A stretch of 64,000 nucleotides of DNA, from assembly GCA_028564925.1 (NCBI GenBank), contig CM053034.1:87212282-87276281 (forward strand), in the 5' to 3' direction. This stretch comes from Lithobates sylvaticus (taxonomy: Eukaryota; Chordata; Amphibia; Anura; Ranidae). The notes under the pieces were generated by a model. That model saw only the letters and a list, made by a program, of their open reading frames with translations. It did not search any database and was not told where the DNA came from. Shown here in pieces: positions 1 through 11,659 of the stretch (its first letter is position 1; the number at the start of each line of letters is the position of its first letter). Both the position numbers and the translations under genes were made by a program.

Positions 1-901
1 AAGGCATGTAGTATATACATTTGGAGATCATTTAGCAATTAGTTGGTGATGAAATAAATAACAGAGTTTATTTCAGTCTGATTTAAATATTACTATGCGT
101 TTCCTTCGCAATATCTATAACTGTACAATCTGTGAGATCAATATATCAGTTGTATATCAGCTTTCTGTTGAATACAGTCCATCCTTTCATTAATAATTTT
201 CACAAATGCCTTTAAACTTTAATCTTCTGTCATTTTCTTCCATCAGTTTTTTTTTTTTTAGACTCTAAAACTCTAAAAACTTTTTTAGACCCTCCCGCTG
301 TCGACACTGCACGCCAGCTGGCCGCACTCTTGAGCTGTTTTCAGGGTACAGGTGGTTTATGGTGGGATGAGGTTAAGGTAAGGTAAGTAGCGGTGCCCCC
401 CCCCCCCTTTGTCCTCCTCTGGGGGCTCCTGGCCACAGGCTCTTCCGTGTAGAGCGAACTATGCTGTGTCCCCGCTCAGTTGTCGCCTGCTTCACTGCAC
501 TGCACCAGCACAGCGTGGGTTCCGTCCGGCGGTCGTTCCTTCACACCGCCCCCAGGCACAGGGCTTTGTCGGATCCCAGATACTATGCTCGCCCTGTAGC
601 AAGTGGCGGCGAACGAGACAATCAAGGACAGCCGTCGCCCTGCACTATGCTGCACTTTGCTGTACTCACAGCGCTATCACGTGGCTCACGTAGCTCATCT
701 AGGAAGGGGTTTCAGGTGCAGGACTTTCGGGTTAGCTTCCAAGTTAGTTCAGCTTGCTAGGGGGAGGCTTCAGATCATCTCCTCACACACAACGCCCACG
801 CACCACCCCCAAACATTATATATGTTTTTTTCTAAGTAATTTTCTAGCAAAAAAAAACTTGTAAACAAAAAGTTTAAAAAATAGGCCTGGTCTTTAAGTG
901 G
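1..901. other. Unassigned AT-rich flank with the end of a TTAA-type repeat
   Basis: I see no convincing gene. The three overlapping small open frames between 409 and 839 share no recognisable domain. There is a poly-C run near 394-407. The last part (about 830-905) is A-rich and ends in a TTTAAGTGGTTAA-like terminus, the same kind of end seen at 32,390-32,403. It is probably the right end of a TTAA-target MITE whose left part is not recognisable here. Confidence 0.4.
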
Positions 902-1335
902 TTAAAGTGGTTGTAAACCCCCTGACCTATTTTTACATATAGGTAAGCCTATAATAAGGCTTACCTATATGTACTGAAAATATCTCCTAAACGTGTGCTG
1001 ATTAGGAGATATTTGCCTTGTAGTGCGCCGATGATGTGTAATCGGCGCATGCACGATGAAGAAACGTCCCTCCGTACCGTTTCTTCCCCAGTGTGTGCGT
1101 GACTCACGCATGCGCGGGAGTGACATCACATGGCTCTGGCCAGTCACTGAGAGAGTACGTAGCCCTGGAAGGAAGAGGGGTGAAGATGGATGCTTCCACC
1201 AGCGGGGACATCACGGACATCACAGGCTTCGTTTGCAGGTATACTATATACTGCTATGCATACTAGCCCATTATGCTTTTACTTTGCAGGGGAATAAAGA
1301 GGAAGTAGAACCCATCAGGGTTTACTTCCTTTTTA
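902..1335. mobile_element. TTAA-flanked MITE, piggyBac-like
   Basis: The left end reads TTAAAGTGGTTGTAAACCC and the right end GGGTTTACTTCCTTTTTAA, an imperfect terminal inverted repeat (about 15 of 19 positions pair) with TTAA at both edges. TTAA targets and short inverted ends are typical of piggyBac-type transposons. The interior has no coding frame, so it is non-autonomous. Its left TTAA is shared with the terminus of the preceding repeat, so it probably landed at that edge. Confidence 0.6.
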
Positions 1336-1349
1336 ATGCATGCAATGCA

Positions 1350-1794
1350 TTAAAGTGATTGTAAAGTCTTCTTTTTTTTTTATAAACAAACATGTTCTCT
1401 GTGTAATGGTTTTGCACAGGGCAGCCTGGATCCTCCTTTTCTCAGGGTCCAGCTTCGCTGCTCCCTGTCGAGTGCCCCCACAGCAAGCAGCTTGCCATGC
1501 TGGCACCCGAGCTGAGGCTCCATGTATCCATTCAGACACAGAGCTGCGGTTCGGCCTTGCTCCCTCTCTCTCCTGATTGGCTAACTGACTTTGATTGACA
1601 GCAGCAGGAGCCAATGGCACTACTGCTGTGTCTCAGCCAATCAGGGAGGTGGCCGAGGGACTTGTGGACATCGCTGGACAGAGATGGGGCTCAGGTAAAT
1701 ATTAGGGAGGCTGCTGCACGCAGAAGGCTTTTTATTTCTTAATGCATAGAATGCATTAAGATAAAAAAACCTTCTGCCTTTACAACCCCTTTAA
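1350..1794. mobile_element. TTAA-flanked MITE, second copy type
   Basis: It begins TTAAAGTGATTGTAAAGTC and ends GGCTTT-type sequence reading CCTTTACAACCCCTTTAA, so the ends are inverted repeats beginning TTAAAG(T/G)G(A/G)TTGTAAAG. TTAA is present at both ends. Close to each end lies an AATGCAT...ATGCATTAA palindromic motif (1,334-1,352 and 1,739-1,759). There is no transposase. It abuts the 902-1,335 element with only 14 bp between. Confidence 0.65.
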
Positions 1795-1833
1795 GTTAAG
1801 ACCAGCCCCCCATCACCAGCCTCCTGTATACTT

Positions 1834-1932
1834 AAAAGAGAGGGAAGATCCCCTGTGGGTTGGACTTTTAAGGCATGAAAAACTTTTTACCCCCTTAAAA
1901 GTCCAACCCACAGGGGATCTTCCCACTCTTTT
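1834..1932. repeat. Near-perfect hairpin, 39-nt arms
   Basis: Positions 1,834-1,872 and 1,894-1,932 are reverse complements with one mismatch. The inner 31 bp (1,842-1,872 with 1,894-1,924) pair perfectly around a 21-nt loop. The hairpin stands alone, outside any MITE end I can recognise. It could be the core of a small fold-back element or a hairpin RNA source; the sequence alone does not decide. Confidence 0.75.
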
Positions 1933-2168
1933 CTCGAATATAGGATGCGGCATATAATATAAATTCCCCTTTCCATATATGTGGAGTCTATGCTAAGCCT
2001 TCAATTGTTTCCTGTATACTTACGTGATCTCGAACATGCTACACTCGTTCCCTCCTCACAGGAGCCCCTGCTGCTGTCAATCACAGCCTGTGAGGAGAGG
2101 GTAGTGAATTTGCTGGCATCTTTTGTGAGCAGTGGGATTAGCAGAATGCTGCTTAGTAGGGATGGGCC

Positions 2169-2420
2169 CGGTGCTTGATGCGAACCCACGTTCGCATCGA
2201 GCACCGGGCGTTCGCTCGCTCGGCGAGCCCAGAACTATTTGGGCCGTTCGCATCACATTCGTGTGATGCGAGCGGCCCCGCAATGCATTGCGGCCGGCGC
2301 AGTGCATTGCTGGCTGATGATTGGCCAAGCATGCACTGTGACCCCGCATGCTTGGCCAATCACAGTGCCGGAAACTCGGAGAGCAATAATTGGCTACAGG
2401 CAGGACGCCTGTAGCCAATT
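2169..2420. promoter_or_regulatory. Three subterminal hairpins of the hAT family
   Basis: Hairpin I: 2,169-2,185 with 2,190-2,206 (17 bp, one wobble). Hairpin II: 2,318-2,334 with 2,346-2,362 (17 bp, arm TGATTGGCCAAGCATGC). Hairpin III: 2,388-2,401 with 2,407-2,420 (14 bp, perfect). Equivalent hairpins occur in the copies at 57,128 (all three) and 36,025 (I and II), with paired base changes. They may be transposase-binding or cruciform structures, or structured RNA near the element promoter; the role is inference. Confidence 0.8.
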
Positions 2421-2711
2421 AAAGCTCAGGGGCTTTAGTACACGCCCCACCATTAAAAAGGCCGCCACGCCGTCGGCGCCGGTCACATGATTTCCGGCCT
2501 TAGGAGAGATCAGGCTGATTCTGTGTCTTTGCTTGATTCATTGCTACAGAAAGATTTGCTCTTCTTTGCTAAACCATTGGCTATTTATTTGCTAAACCAT
2601 TGCTACCTGTCATTGATCGTCCATTGCTGCTGGTTAGTGTGTTATTAGCTGCTGCTGGGGATTAGTCTGGTGCGTGTTTTACTGTTAGTACAGTATTTCA
2701 GTAGTACCAAC

Positions 2712-5700
2712 CGCAGTACTGTTAGCACAGCATTGCACCCCAAAAGCACCCATAGGACTTCTAGTGTGTTAGTGGCAGCAAACAGAGCTCCTATATTTTC
2801 TTCCCAGAAGCACCCATAGGACTTCGATTGTGTGTTAGTGGCATCACACAGAGCTCCCATATTTTCTTCCCAGAAGCACCCATAGGACTTCTAGTGTGTT
2901 AGTGGCATCACACAGAGCTCCCATATTTTCTTCCCAGAAGCACCCATAGGACTTCTAGTGTGTTAGTGGCATCACACAGAGCTCCCATATTTTCTTCCCA
3001 GAAGCACCCATAGGACTTCTAGTGTGTTAGTGGCATCACACAGAGCTCCCATATTTTCTTCCCAGAAGCACCCATAGGACTTCTAGTGTGTTAGTGGCAT
3101 CACACAGAGCTCCCATATTTTCTTCCCAGAAGCACCCATAGGACTTCTAGTGTGTTAGTGGCATCACACAGAGCTCCCATATTTTCTTCCCAGAAGCACC
3201 CATAGGACTTCTAGTGTGTTAGTGGCATCACACAGAGCTCCCATATTTTCTTCCCAGACGCACCCATAGGACTTCTAGTGTGTTAGTGGCATCACACAGA
3301 GCTCCCATATTTTCTTCCCAGAAGCACCCATAGGACTTCTAGTGTGTTAGTGGCATCACACAGAGCTCCCATATTTTCTTCCCAGAAGCACCCATAGGAC
3401 TTCTAGTGTGTTAGTGGCATCACACAGAGCTCCCATATTTTCTTCCCAAAAGCACCCATAGGACTTCTAGTGTGTTAGTGGCATCACACAGAGCTCCCAT
3501 ATTTTCTTCCCAGAAGCACCCATAGGACTTCTAGTGCGTTAGTGGCATCACACAGAGCTCCCATATTTTCTTCCCAGAAGCACCCATAGGACTTCTAGTG
3601 TGTTAGTGGCATCACACAGAGCTCCCATATTTTCTTCCCAGAAGCACCCATAGGACTTCAATTGTGTGTTAGTGGCATCACACAGAGCTCCCATATTTTC
3701 TTCCCAGAAGCACCCATAGGACTTCTAGTGTGTTAGTGGCATCACACAGAGCTCCTATATTTTCTGCCCAGAAGCACCCATAGGACTTCAATTGTGTGTT
3801 AGTGGCATCACACAGAGCTCCTATATTTTCTTCCCAGAAGCACCCATAGGACTTCAATTGTGTGTTAGTGGCATCACACAGAGCTCCTATATTTTCTTCC
3901 CAGAAGCACCCATAGGACTTCAATTGTGTGTTAGTGGCATCACACAGAGCTCCTATATTTTCTTCCCAGAAGCACCCATAGGACTTCTAGTGTGTTAGTG
4001 GCATCACACAGAGCTCCCATATTTTCTTCCCAGAAGCACCCATAGGACTTCAATTGTGTGTTAGTGGCATCACACAGAGCTCCCATATTTTCTTCCCAGA
4101 AGCACCCATAGGACTTCAATTGTGTGTTAGTGGCATCACACAGAGCTCCCATATTTTCTTCCCAGAAGCACCCATAGGACTTCTAGTGTGTTAGTGGCAT
4201 CACACAGAGCTCCCATATTTTCTTCCCAGAAGCACCCATAGGACTTCTAGTGTGTTAGTGGCATCACACAGAGCTCCCATATTTTCTTCCCAGAAGCACC
4301 TATAGGACTTCTAGTGTGTTAGTGGCATCACACAGAGCTCCCATATTTTCTTCCCAGAAGCACCCATAGGACTTCTAGTGTGTTAGTGGCATCACACAGA
4401 GCTCCCATATTTTCTTCCCAGAAGCACCCATAGGACTTCTAGTGTGTTAGTGGCATCACACAGAGCTCCCATATTTTCTTCCCAGAAGCACCCATAGGAC
4501 TTCTAGTGTGTTAGTGGTATCACACAGAGCTCCCATATTTTCTTCCCAGAAGCACCCATAGGACTTCTAGTGTGTTAGTGGCATCACACAGAGCTCCAAT
4601 ATTTTCTTCCCAGAAGCACCGATAGGACTTCAATTGTGTGTTAGTGGCATCACACAGAGCTCCCATATTTTCTTCCCAGAAGCACCCATAGGACTTCTAG
4701 TGTGTTAGTGGCATCACACAGAGCTCCCATATTTTCTTCCCAGAAGCACCCATAGGACTTCTAGTGTGTTAGTGGCATCACACAGAGCTCCTATATTTTC
4801 TTCCCAGAAGCACCCATAGGACTTCAATTGTGTGTTAGTGGCATCACACAGAGATCCTATATTTTCTTCCCAGAAGCACCCATAGGACTTCAATTGTGTG
4901 TTAGTGGCATCACACAGAGCTCCTATATTTTCTTCCCAGAAGCACCCATAGGACTTCTAGTGTGTTAGTGGCATCACACAGAGCTCCCATATTTTCTTCC
5001 CAGAAGCACCCACAGGACTTCTAGTGTGTTAGTGGCATCACACAGAGCTCCTATATTTTCTTTGCAGAAGCACCCATAGGACTTCTAGTGTGTTAGTGGC
5101 ATCACACAGAGCTCCTATATTTTCTTCTCAGCAGCACCCACAGGACTTCTAGTGTGTTAGTGGCATCACACAGAGCTCCTATATTTTCTTCCCAGAAGCA
5201 CCCATAGGACTTCAATTGTGTGTTAGTGGCATCACACAGAGCTCCTATATTTTCTTCCCAGAAGCACCCATAGGACTTCTAGTGTGTTAGTGGCATCACA
5301 CAGAGCTCCTATATTTTCTTCTCAGCAGCACCCACAGGACTTCTAGTGTGTTAGTGGCATCACACAGAGCTCCCATATTTTCTTCCCAGAAGCACCCATA
5401 GGACTTCAATTGTGTGTTAGTGGCATCACACAGAGCTCCCATATTTTCTTCCCAGAAGCACCCATAGGACTTCAATTGTGTGTTAGTGGCATCACACAGA
5501 GCTCCCATATTTTCTTCCCAGAAGCACCCATAGGACTTCTAGTGTGTTAGTGGCATCACACAGAGCTCCTATATTTTCTTCCCAGAAGCACCCATAGGAC
5601 TTCAATTGTGTGTTAGTGGCATCACACAGAGCTCCTATATTTTCTTCCCAGAAGCACCCATAGGACTTCTAGTGTGTTAGTGCATCACACAGAGCTCCTA

Positions 5701-6850
5701 TATTTTCTTCCCAGAAGCACCCATAGGACTTCAATTGTGTGTTAGTGGCATCACACAGAGCTTCTATATTTTCTTCCCAGAAGCACCCATAGGACTTCCA
5801 GTGTGTTAGTGGCATCACACAGAGCTCCTATATTTTCTTCTCAGCAGCACCCACAGGACTTCTAGTGTGTTAGTGGTATCACACAGAGCTCCTATATTTT
5901 CTTCGCAGAAGCACCCATAGGACTTCTAGTGTGTTAGTGGCATCACACAGAGCTCCTATATTTTCTTCTCAGCAGCACCCACAGGACTTCTAGTGTGTTA
6001 GTGGCATCACACAGAGCTCCTATATTTTCTTCGCAGAAGCACCCATAGGACTTCTAGTGTGTTAGTGGCATCACACAGAGCTCCTATATTTTCTTCTCAG
6101 CAGCACCCACAGGACTTCTAGTGTGTTAGTGGCATCACACAGAGCTCCTATATTTTCTTCCCAGAAGCACCCATAGGACTTCAATTGTGTGTTAGTGGCA
6201 TCACACAGAGCTCCTATATTTTCTTCTCAGCAGCACCCACAGGACTTCTAGTGTGTTAGTGGCATCACACAGAGCTCCTATATTTTCTTTGCAGAAGCAC
6301 CCATAGGACTTCTAGTGTGTTAGTGGCATCACACAGAGCTCCTATATTTTCTTCTCAGCAGCACCCACAGGACTTCTAGTGTGTTAGTGGCATCACACAG
6401 AGCTCCTATATTTTCTTCGCAGAAGCACCCATAGGACTTCTAGTGTGTTAGTGGCATCACACAGAGCTCCTATATTTTCTTCACAGCAGCACCCACAGGA
6501 CTTCTAGTGTGTTAGTGGCATCACACAGAGCTCCTATATTTTCTTCCCAGAAGCACCCATAGGACTTCTAGTGTGTTAGTGGCATCACACAGAGCTCCTA
6601 TATTTTCTTCTCAGCAGCACCCACAGGACTTCTAGTATGTTAGTGGCATCACACAGAGCTCCTATATTTTCTTCCCAGAAGCCCCATAGGACTTCTAGTG
6701 TGTTAGTGGCATCACACAGAGCTCCTATATTTTCTTCTCAGCAGCACCCATAGGACTTCTAGTGTGTTAGTGGCAGCAAACAGAGCTCCTATATTTTCTT
6801 GTCAGCAGCACACATTGTACCTATAGTGTGTTAGTGTCAGCACCCATAGG
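2712..6850. repeat. 64/66-bp minisatellite, about 64 copies, inside the hAT
   Basis: The unit contains CCCATAGGACTTC, TAGTGTGTTAGTGGCATCAC and AGAGCTCC(C/T)ATATTTTCTTC. Most units are 64 bp; those with CAATTGTGTG in place of TAGTG are 66 bp. From about 5,800 to 6,660 units of the TTCTCAGCAGCACCCACAG type alternate with TTC(C/G)CAGAAGCACCCATAG units, giving a 128-bp higher-order period. The last degenerate units run into the transposase leader. The 64-bp period shifts frame at every unit, so the short minus-strand frames here are not genes. Confidence 0.95.
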
Positions 6851-6916
6851 ACCTACAGTGTGTTGTGAGCACACATAGGAGCTCTATTTTTTATACTATA
6901 TACACTACCGACTACA

Positions 6917-9900
6917 ATGGCTGGAAGACCGCCAAGGAGAGGCAGAGCGTGCAGAGGCAAGAACACAGGGCAGGCAGGCTCTGTTTCTAGAGACAACAGT
7001 GCTGGCCGTGGACGTGGTCGTGCATCGTCATCAGCACGTGGCCATGGGACACGATTGTCTTTGTTTTCGGCAGCTGGACATGTGGAGCCGCATCATGCTG
7101 AAGGCTTGGTAGAATGGATGACCAAGCCCTCCTCATCCTCCTCATCCTCTTTCACCCAGGCTCAGGGTACTGGCAGAGCAGCTGCCAACGCGTACTCAAT
7201 GGCATCATCAGCCACTCCTTCCCTAGACCCACCATGTCCTCCTGAGGAGTCCCCCGAACTCTTTGAGCACAGTGTTGGGTACATGCTCCAGGAGGATGCC
7301 CAACGGTTCGAAGGCTCGGATGATGATACCCAGCTTGAGGAAGTCAGTAGTGTGCGCGCAGAGAGAGGGGATGCTGAAGGACAGCAATCTGGCAGTACTG
7401 TTCCACCAGCTGCAGCTTACTGCCAGGTTTGCTCTAGTGGTGAAGAGGGAGGGGATGATGAGGTCACTGACTCCATGTGGGTGCCTGAAGGGAGAGAGGA
7501 TGAAGAGGAGGACGAGGAGGAGGAGGATGCGGCGTCACATGTCCAACGAGGCAGGATGCCCCCTGGAGGCCAGCTAGAGGCCAGCACAGCAACTGTACCA
7601 CACCGCAGAGCTCCGCCTGTGCAGGGCGCTGCCTCTGCACGTTATCAGAAAAGTTCTTTGGTGTGGGCCTTTTTTGAGACGAGTGCATCAGATCGCACCA
7701 CTGCTATTTGCAATATTTGTCTCAAGCGTATCTCGCGTGGCCAAAACATCAGCCGCTTGGGCACCACAAGCATGAGCAGACATATGTCGACCTGCCATGC
7801 AGCTCGTTGGCAAGCACACATAAAAGACCCACACCAAAGAACAAAGCGGACCTCTCCTTGCTCCTCATCAGCTGGGATCTCCATCCCCACTACATCTTCA
7901 GTCCTCTCTGAAAGCTGCTCTGAGAGGACTGAAGGTGTAGAATTAGGTGTGTCACAACCAAGTACTTGCAGTACACCGACGTCCGATTGTAGCAGGCAAA
8001 TTTCCCTGCCCCAGCTGCTGGACCGTCGAAAGAAGTACACTCCCAGCCATCCACATGCCCAGCGGTTGAATGTTAGCTTGGCTAAATTGCTAGCACTTCA
8101 TCTGCTGCCTTTTCAGTTGGTAGACTCGGCCCCCTTCCGTGAGTTTGTTCAATGTGCGGTTCCTCAGTGGCAGGTTCCCAAACGCCACTTTTTCTCACGG
8201 AAGGCGATTCCTTCTCTCTACCGGCATGTGGAAGGCAATGTCCATGCCTCGCTGGACAGGGCGGTCAGCGGTAAGGTGCATATTACCGCTGACTCATGGT
8301 CCAGCAGGCATGGACAGGGACGTTATCTTTCTTTCACGGCCCATTGGGTCACTCTATTGGCAGCTGGGAGGGATGCAGGACAAGGTGCAGTAGTGTTGGA
8401 GTTTGTTCCGCCACCACACCTCCAAAATGCTACTACTGCTACTGGTTGTGACACACCTCTCTACTCCACCCCCTCCTCTTCTTCTTCCTCCAGTGCTCTG
8501 TCCTCGGAACCCGCGGTGCTCCGTAGGCGTACAAGGGGCTACGCAAGAACGCAGGCAAAAAGATGCCATGCCGTGCTTGCGCTGGTGTGTTTGGGGGACA
8601 GGAGCCACACTGGGCCAGAGGTTCTGGCAGCTCTGCAGGGGCAGGCCGAGAGGTGGTTGACGCCACGCCAGCTTAAGCCAGGAATGGTCGTTTCTGACAA
8701 TGGCACCAACCTCCTCTCTGCCCTGCGACGGGGGCAGCTCATCCATGTGCCCTGTATGGCTCACGTCCTCAACCTGGTGGTGCAGCGGTTCTTGGGCAGG
8801 TTCCTAGGCTTACAGGATGTCCTGAGGCAGGCCAGGAAAGTCTGTGTGCATTTCCGCCGATCTTATAATGCCAGTGCTCGGCTGACTGAGCTGCAAAAGG
8901 AGCTGAACCTGCCCAAGAACCGCCTAATATGTGACATGCCCACCAGGTGGAACTCAACGTTGGCCATGCTGCAGCGACTGCACACGCAGCAGAGGGCCAT
9001 CAATGAGTACCTTTGCGACTACGGCACCAGGACAGGGTCAGGGGAGCTTGGCTTTTTTCCCCCACGCCAGTGGAGCATGATCAGGGATGCATGCACTGTC
9101 CTCTCACCATTTGAGGAGGCCACGAGGATGGTGAGCAGTGACAGTGCATGCATCAGTGACACTGTACCTGTTGTCCACCTGTTGGAGCATACGCTGCGTG
9201 GGATAATGGACAGGGCACTTGAGGCAGAACAGAGGCAGGAAGAGGAGGACTTCCTTGCCTCTCAAGGCCTCCTTTATCCGGACAGTGTTCCTTCTGTCCC
9301 ACCCATCACACAGGAAGAGGATGAGGAGGAGGAGGAGGAGGAGGATTGTGTGAGCATGGAGGTGGAGCCCGGCACTCAGCATCAGCAGCAGCAGTCTTTT
9401 AGGGATGATGTACAGTCCCAACAAACCAGTGGACTTGTACGTGGCTGGGAGGAGGTGGCTGGCGATCATGTCATCCTCAGTGACCCAGAAGACTCGACCG
9501 AATGCCTCAGCTAACCTACGCTGCATGGCCTCCCTGATCCTGCAAAGCCTGCAGAAGGATCCTCGTGTTCTTCGGATCAAGGAGAGGGACCATTACTGGC
9601 TGGCCACTCTCCTTGATCCACGGTACAAGGGTAAGGTTGCGGACCTTATCTTGCCGTCGCAGAGGGAGCAGAGGATGAGACATCTCAGGGAGGCCTTGCA
9701 GAAAGGTCTGTGCAACGCGTTCCCAGAAACTGGGAGGTTACAAACTCCTGGTCCTGGACGACGAGTTGCTGAGGCTTCGGTCAGTAGCAGAAGGAGCGGT
9801 GGGGAAGGTGGACGTCTGACCGATGCGTTCAGACAATTTTTTAGTCCGCAGCCCCAAGGTATGATCGGTTCCAGCAACCATCGCCAGCATCTGATATACA

Positions 9901-10202
9901 TGGTGCAGGAATACCTAGGGGCAAGGTCAGACTTGGACACCTTTCCCACCGAAAATCCTCTGGCTTACTGGGTCCTGAGGATGGATCACTGGCCAGAGCT
10001 TGCACAGTATGCAATTGAGCTACTGGCCTGTCCTGCCTCCAGCGTTCTTTCCGAACGCACATTCAGTGCTGCTGGAGGATTTGTCACCGATCATAGGGTG
10101 CGCCTGTCCACTGACTCGGTTGATCGACTGACCTTCATAAAAATGAATCAGTCTTGGATCACCACCAGCTACCAGGCACCTGAAGCGGATATAATGGAAT
10201 AA
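6917..10202 (+). pseudogene. hAT transposase with BED zinc finger, split by a frame change
   Basis: The first open frame (6,917-9,514, 865 codons) starts with an Arg/Gly-rich basic N-terminus, then Ser-rich and acidic tracts. About residues 246-300 form a BED-type finger (CNIC ... HMSTCH). The hAT RNase H-like core follows: ITADSWSS (first acidic position), VVSDNGTN, CMAHVLNLVV, MPTRWNSTL. It ends after another acidic stretch. The C-terminal part lies in the +1 frame from about 9,480 to 10,202 and holds LLDPRYKGKV and the dimerisation region (LACPASSVLSERTFSAAGG). The family makes one protein of about this total length, so one frame change near 9,480-9,513, or a small unrecognised intron there, separates the halves. 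Everything else is open. It would cut and paste this element and the short copies that share its ends. Confidence 0.88.
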
Positions 10203-10299
10203 TTTATAATGTCACATCCCTTCAAGACTGCCTATGCTGATGCTGAGTGACTGTCCTGTTATGTTCACTGACTATCCTCTTCCTCCTCCTCAATGATCC

Positions 10300-11150
10300 A
10301 TGCCACCACACCAGTGCCTAAGGCACAATTTTTCAGCCCCTGTATAACAGGGGCGTGTACTTACAATTTTTTTAAAAAAATGCTTCGCAACACGTGTGAC
10401 TGCTGTGCTCCAAGTACAGTATCTGTGAGGGGTTGCAGTGTTGTGGCACTAGCACCAGTGCCTAAGGCACAATTTTTCAGCCCCTATGGGGCGTGTAATT
10501 ACAATTTTTAGGCAATGCTTTGCAACAGGTCTCCTTGCTGTGCTAAGAGTACAGTATCTGTGAGTAGTTGCAGTGTTGTGGCACCAGCACCAATGCCTAA
10601 GGCACAATTTTTCAGCCCCTGTTGGGGCGTGTAATTACAATTTTTAGGCAATGCTTTGCAACAGGTCTCATTGCTGTGCTAAGAGTACAGTGTCTGTGAG
10701 GGGTTGCAGTGTTGTGGCACCAGCACCAATGCCTAAGGAACAATTTTTCAGCCCCTGTTTAACAGGGGCGTGTAATTACAAATCTTGATCTAATAGTTCA
10801 CAGCAGGGCCCATTCCTGCGCCCACCAAGAGTAACTATGAGGGCCTACAGTCTTGTGGCAACACCGTCCACCACCACCACCGCCAAAGGCCCAATTTTTC
10901 TGCCCTGTTCAACAGGTGCATGCAATTACAAATCTTGATCTAATAACTCACAGCAGGGCCCATTCCTGCGCCCACCAAGAGTAACTGTGAGGGCTTACAG
11001 TCTTGTGGCAACACCGTCCACCACCACCACCACCACCACCTAAGGCCCAATTTTTCTGCCCGGTTCAACAGGTGCATGCAAGTACAAATCTTGATCTATT
11101 AACTCACAGCAGGGCCCATTCCTGTGCCCACCAGTCTTGTGGCTACACCA
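10300..11150. repeat. Two successive tandem-repeat blocks in the hAT 3' region
   Basis: Block 1 (about 10,300-10,790) has four units of roughly 135-140 bp, each with GCCTAAGGCACAATTTTTC and a GCCCCTG...CAGGGGC mini-hairpin. Block 2 (about 10,790-11,150) has three units of about 150 bp with CAGCAGGGCCCATTCCTG at 10,801, 10,951 and 11,106. The blocks share the motif CCCAATTTTTC/GCACAATTTTTC, so block 2 may be a diverged amplification of the same ancestor. Non-coding. Confidence 0.8.
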
Positions 11151-11179
11151 ACATCTAATAGGGCAAATTTCTGCAGAGT

Positions 11180-11640
11180 ATATACGGCAGGCCCCTACTT
11201 TCAAACATCCAACTTACAAACGACTCCTACTTGCAAACGGAAAGAGAAAACAGGAAGTGAGAGGAAATCTACCCCTAGGAAGGGAAATTCTATCATGTTA
11301 GATTTAATTTGGGAAAAAGGTATCTCCTCTCTACTGATGCTTTATCACCAATCCTTGTTTCAATTAAAACCCCACTTTTCCAAAAACATTTGTCATTGGG
11401 ACGGAAAGTGAGGTGACATGTTCTGAACAGATGTGCAAAGACAGCAAATGTTACAGGGGTGATAACCCCTCCCTATGTTCTCCAAAAAGCTTAAAAATAG
11501 ATTTTTTTGGGATGGAGCTATACTTCATAATGTACCTGTACAGATTCTACTTAAGAACAAACCTACAGTCTGTGTCTTGTTTGCACCACCTATATACTGC
11601 TGTTCAGAGTATATAGGGTTGTAGGTATAGGGTTTTATTT
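11180..11640. other. Possible MITE inside the hAT 3' region
   Basis: This stretch is absent from the related copy at 57,128-58,438 and starts CGGCAGGCCCCTACTTTCAA. It lies between ATATAC-type edges (GAGTATATACGG at left, CAGAGTATATAGG at right). I cannot define inverted ends. Small open frames here lack recognisable domains. Confidence 0.3.
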
Positions 11641-11659
11641 TGGGTGCGGGGTCCCCCTT

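Noticed and set aside
2645-5508. Short minus-strand frames repeating a GALCDATNT / SYGCFW pattern
   Set aside because: They come from 66-bp units within a mostly 64-bp array, and each frame is cut off wherever the unit length changes.
2712-6850. CRISPR-like regular spacing
   Set aside because: Units are contiguous repeats without unique spacers, and the setting is eukaryotic.
9104-9580. Intron rather than frame change in the hAT transposase
   Set aside because: Not fully rejected, but both halves read through to the overlap with no missing conserved block, so a simple frame change is the more economical reading.
7464-9949. Minus-strand frames opposite the hAT transposase
   Set aside because: Shadows of the transposase; no independent domain.
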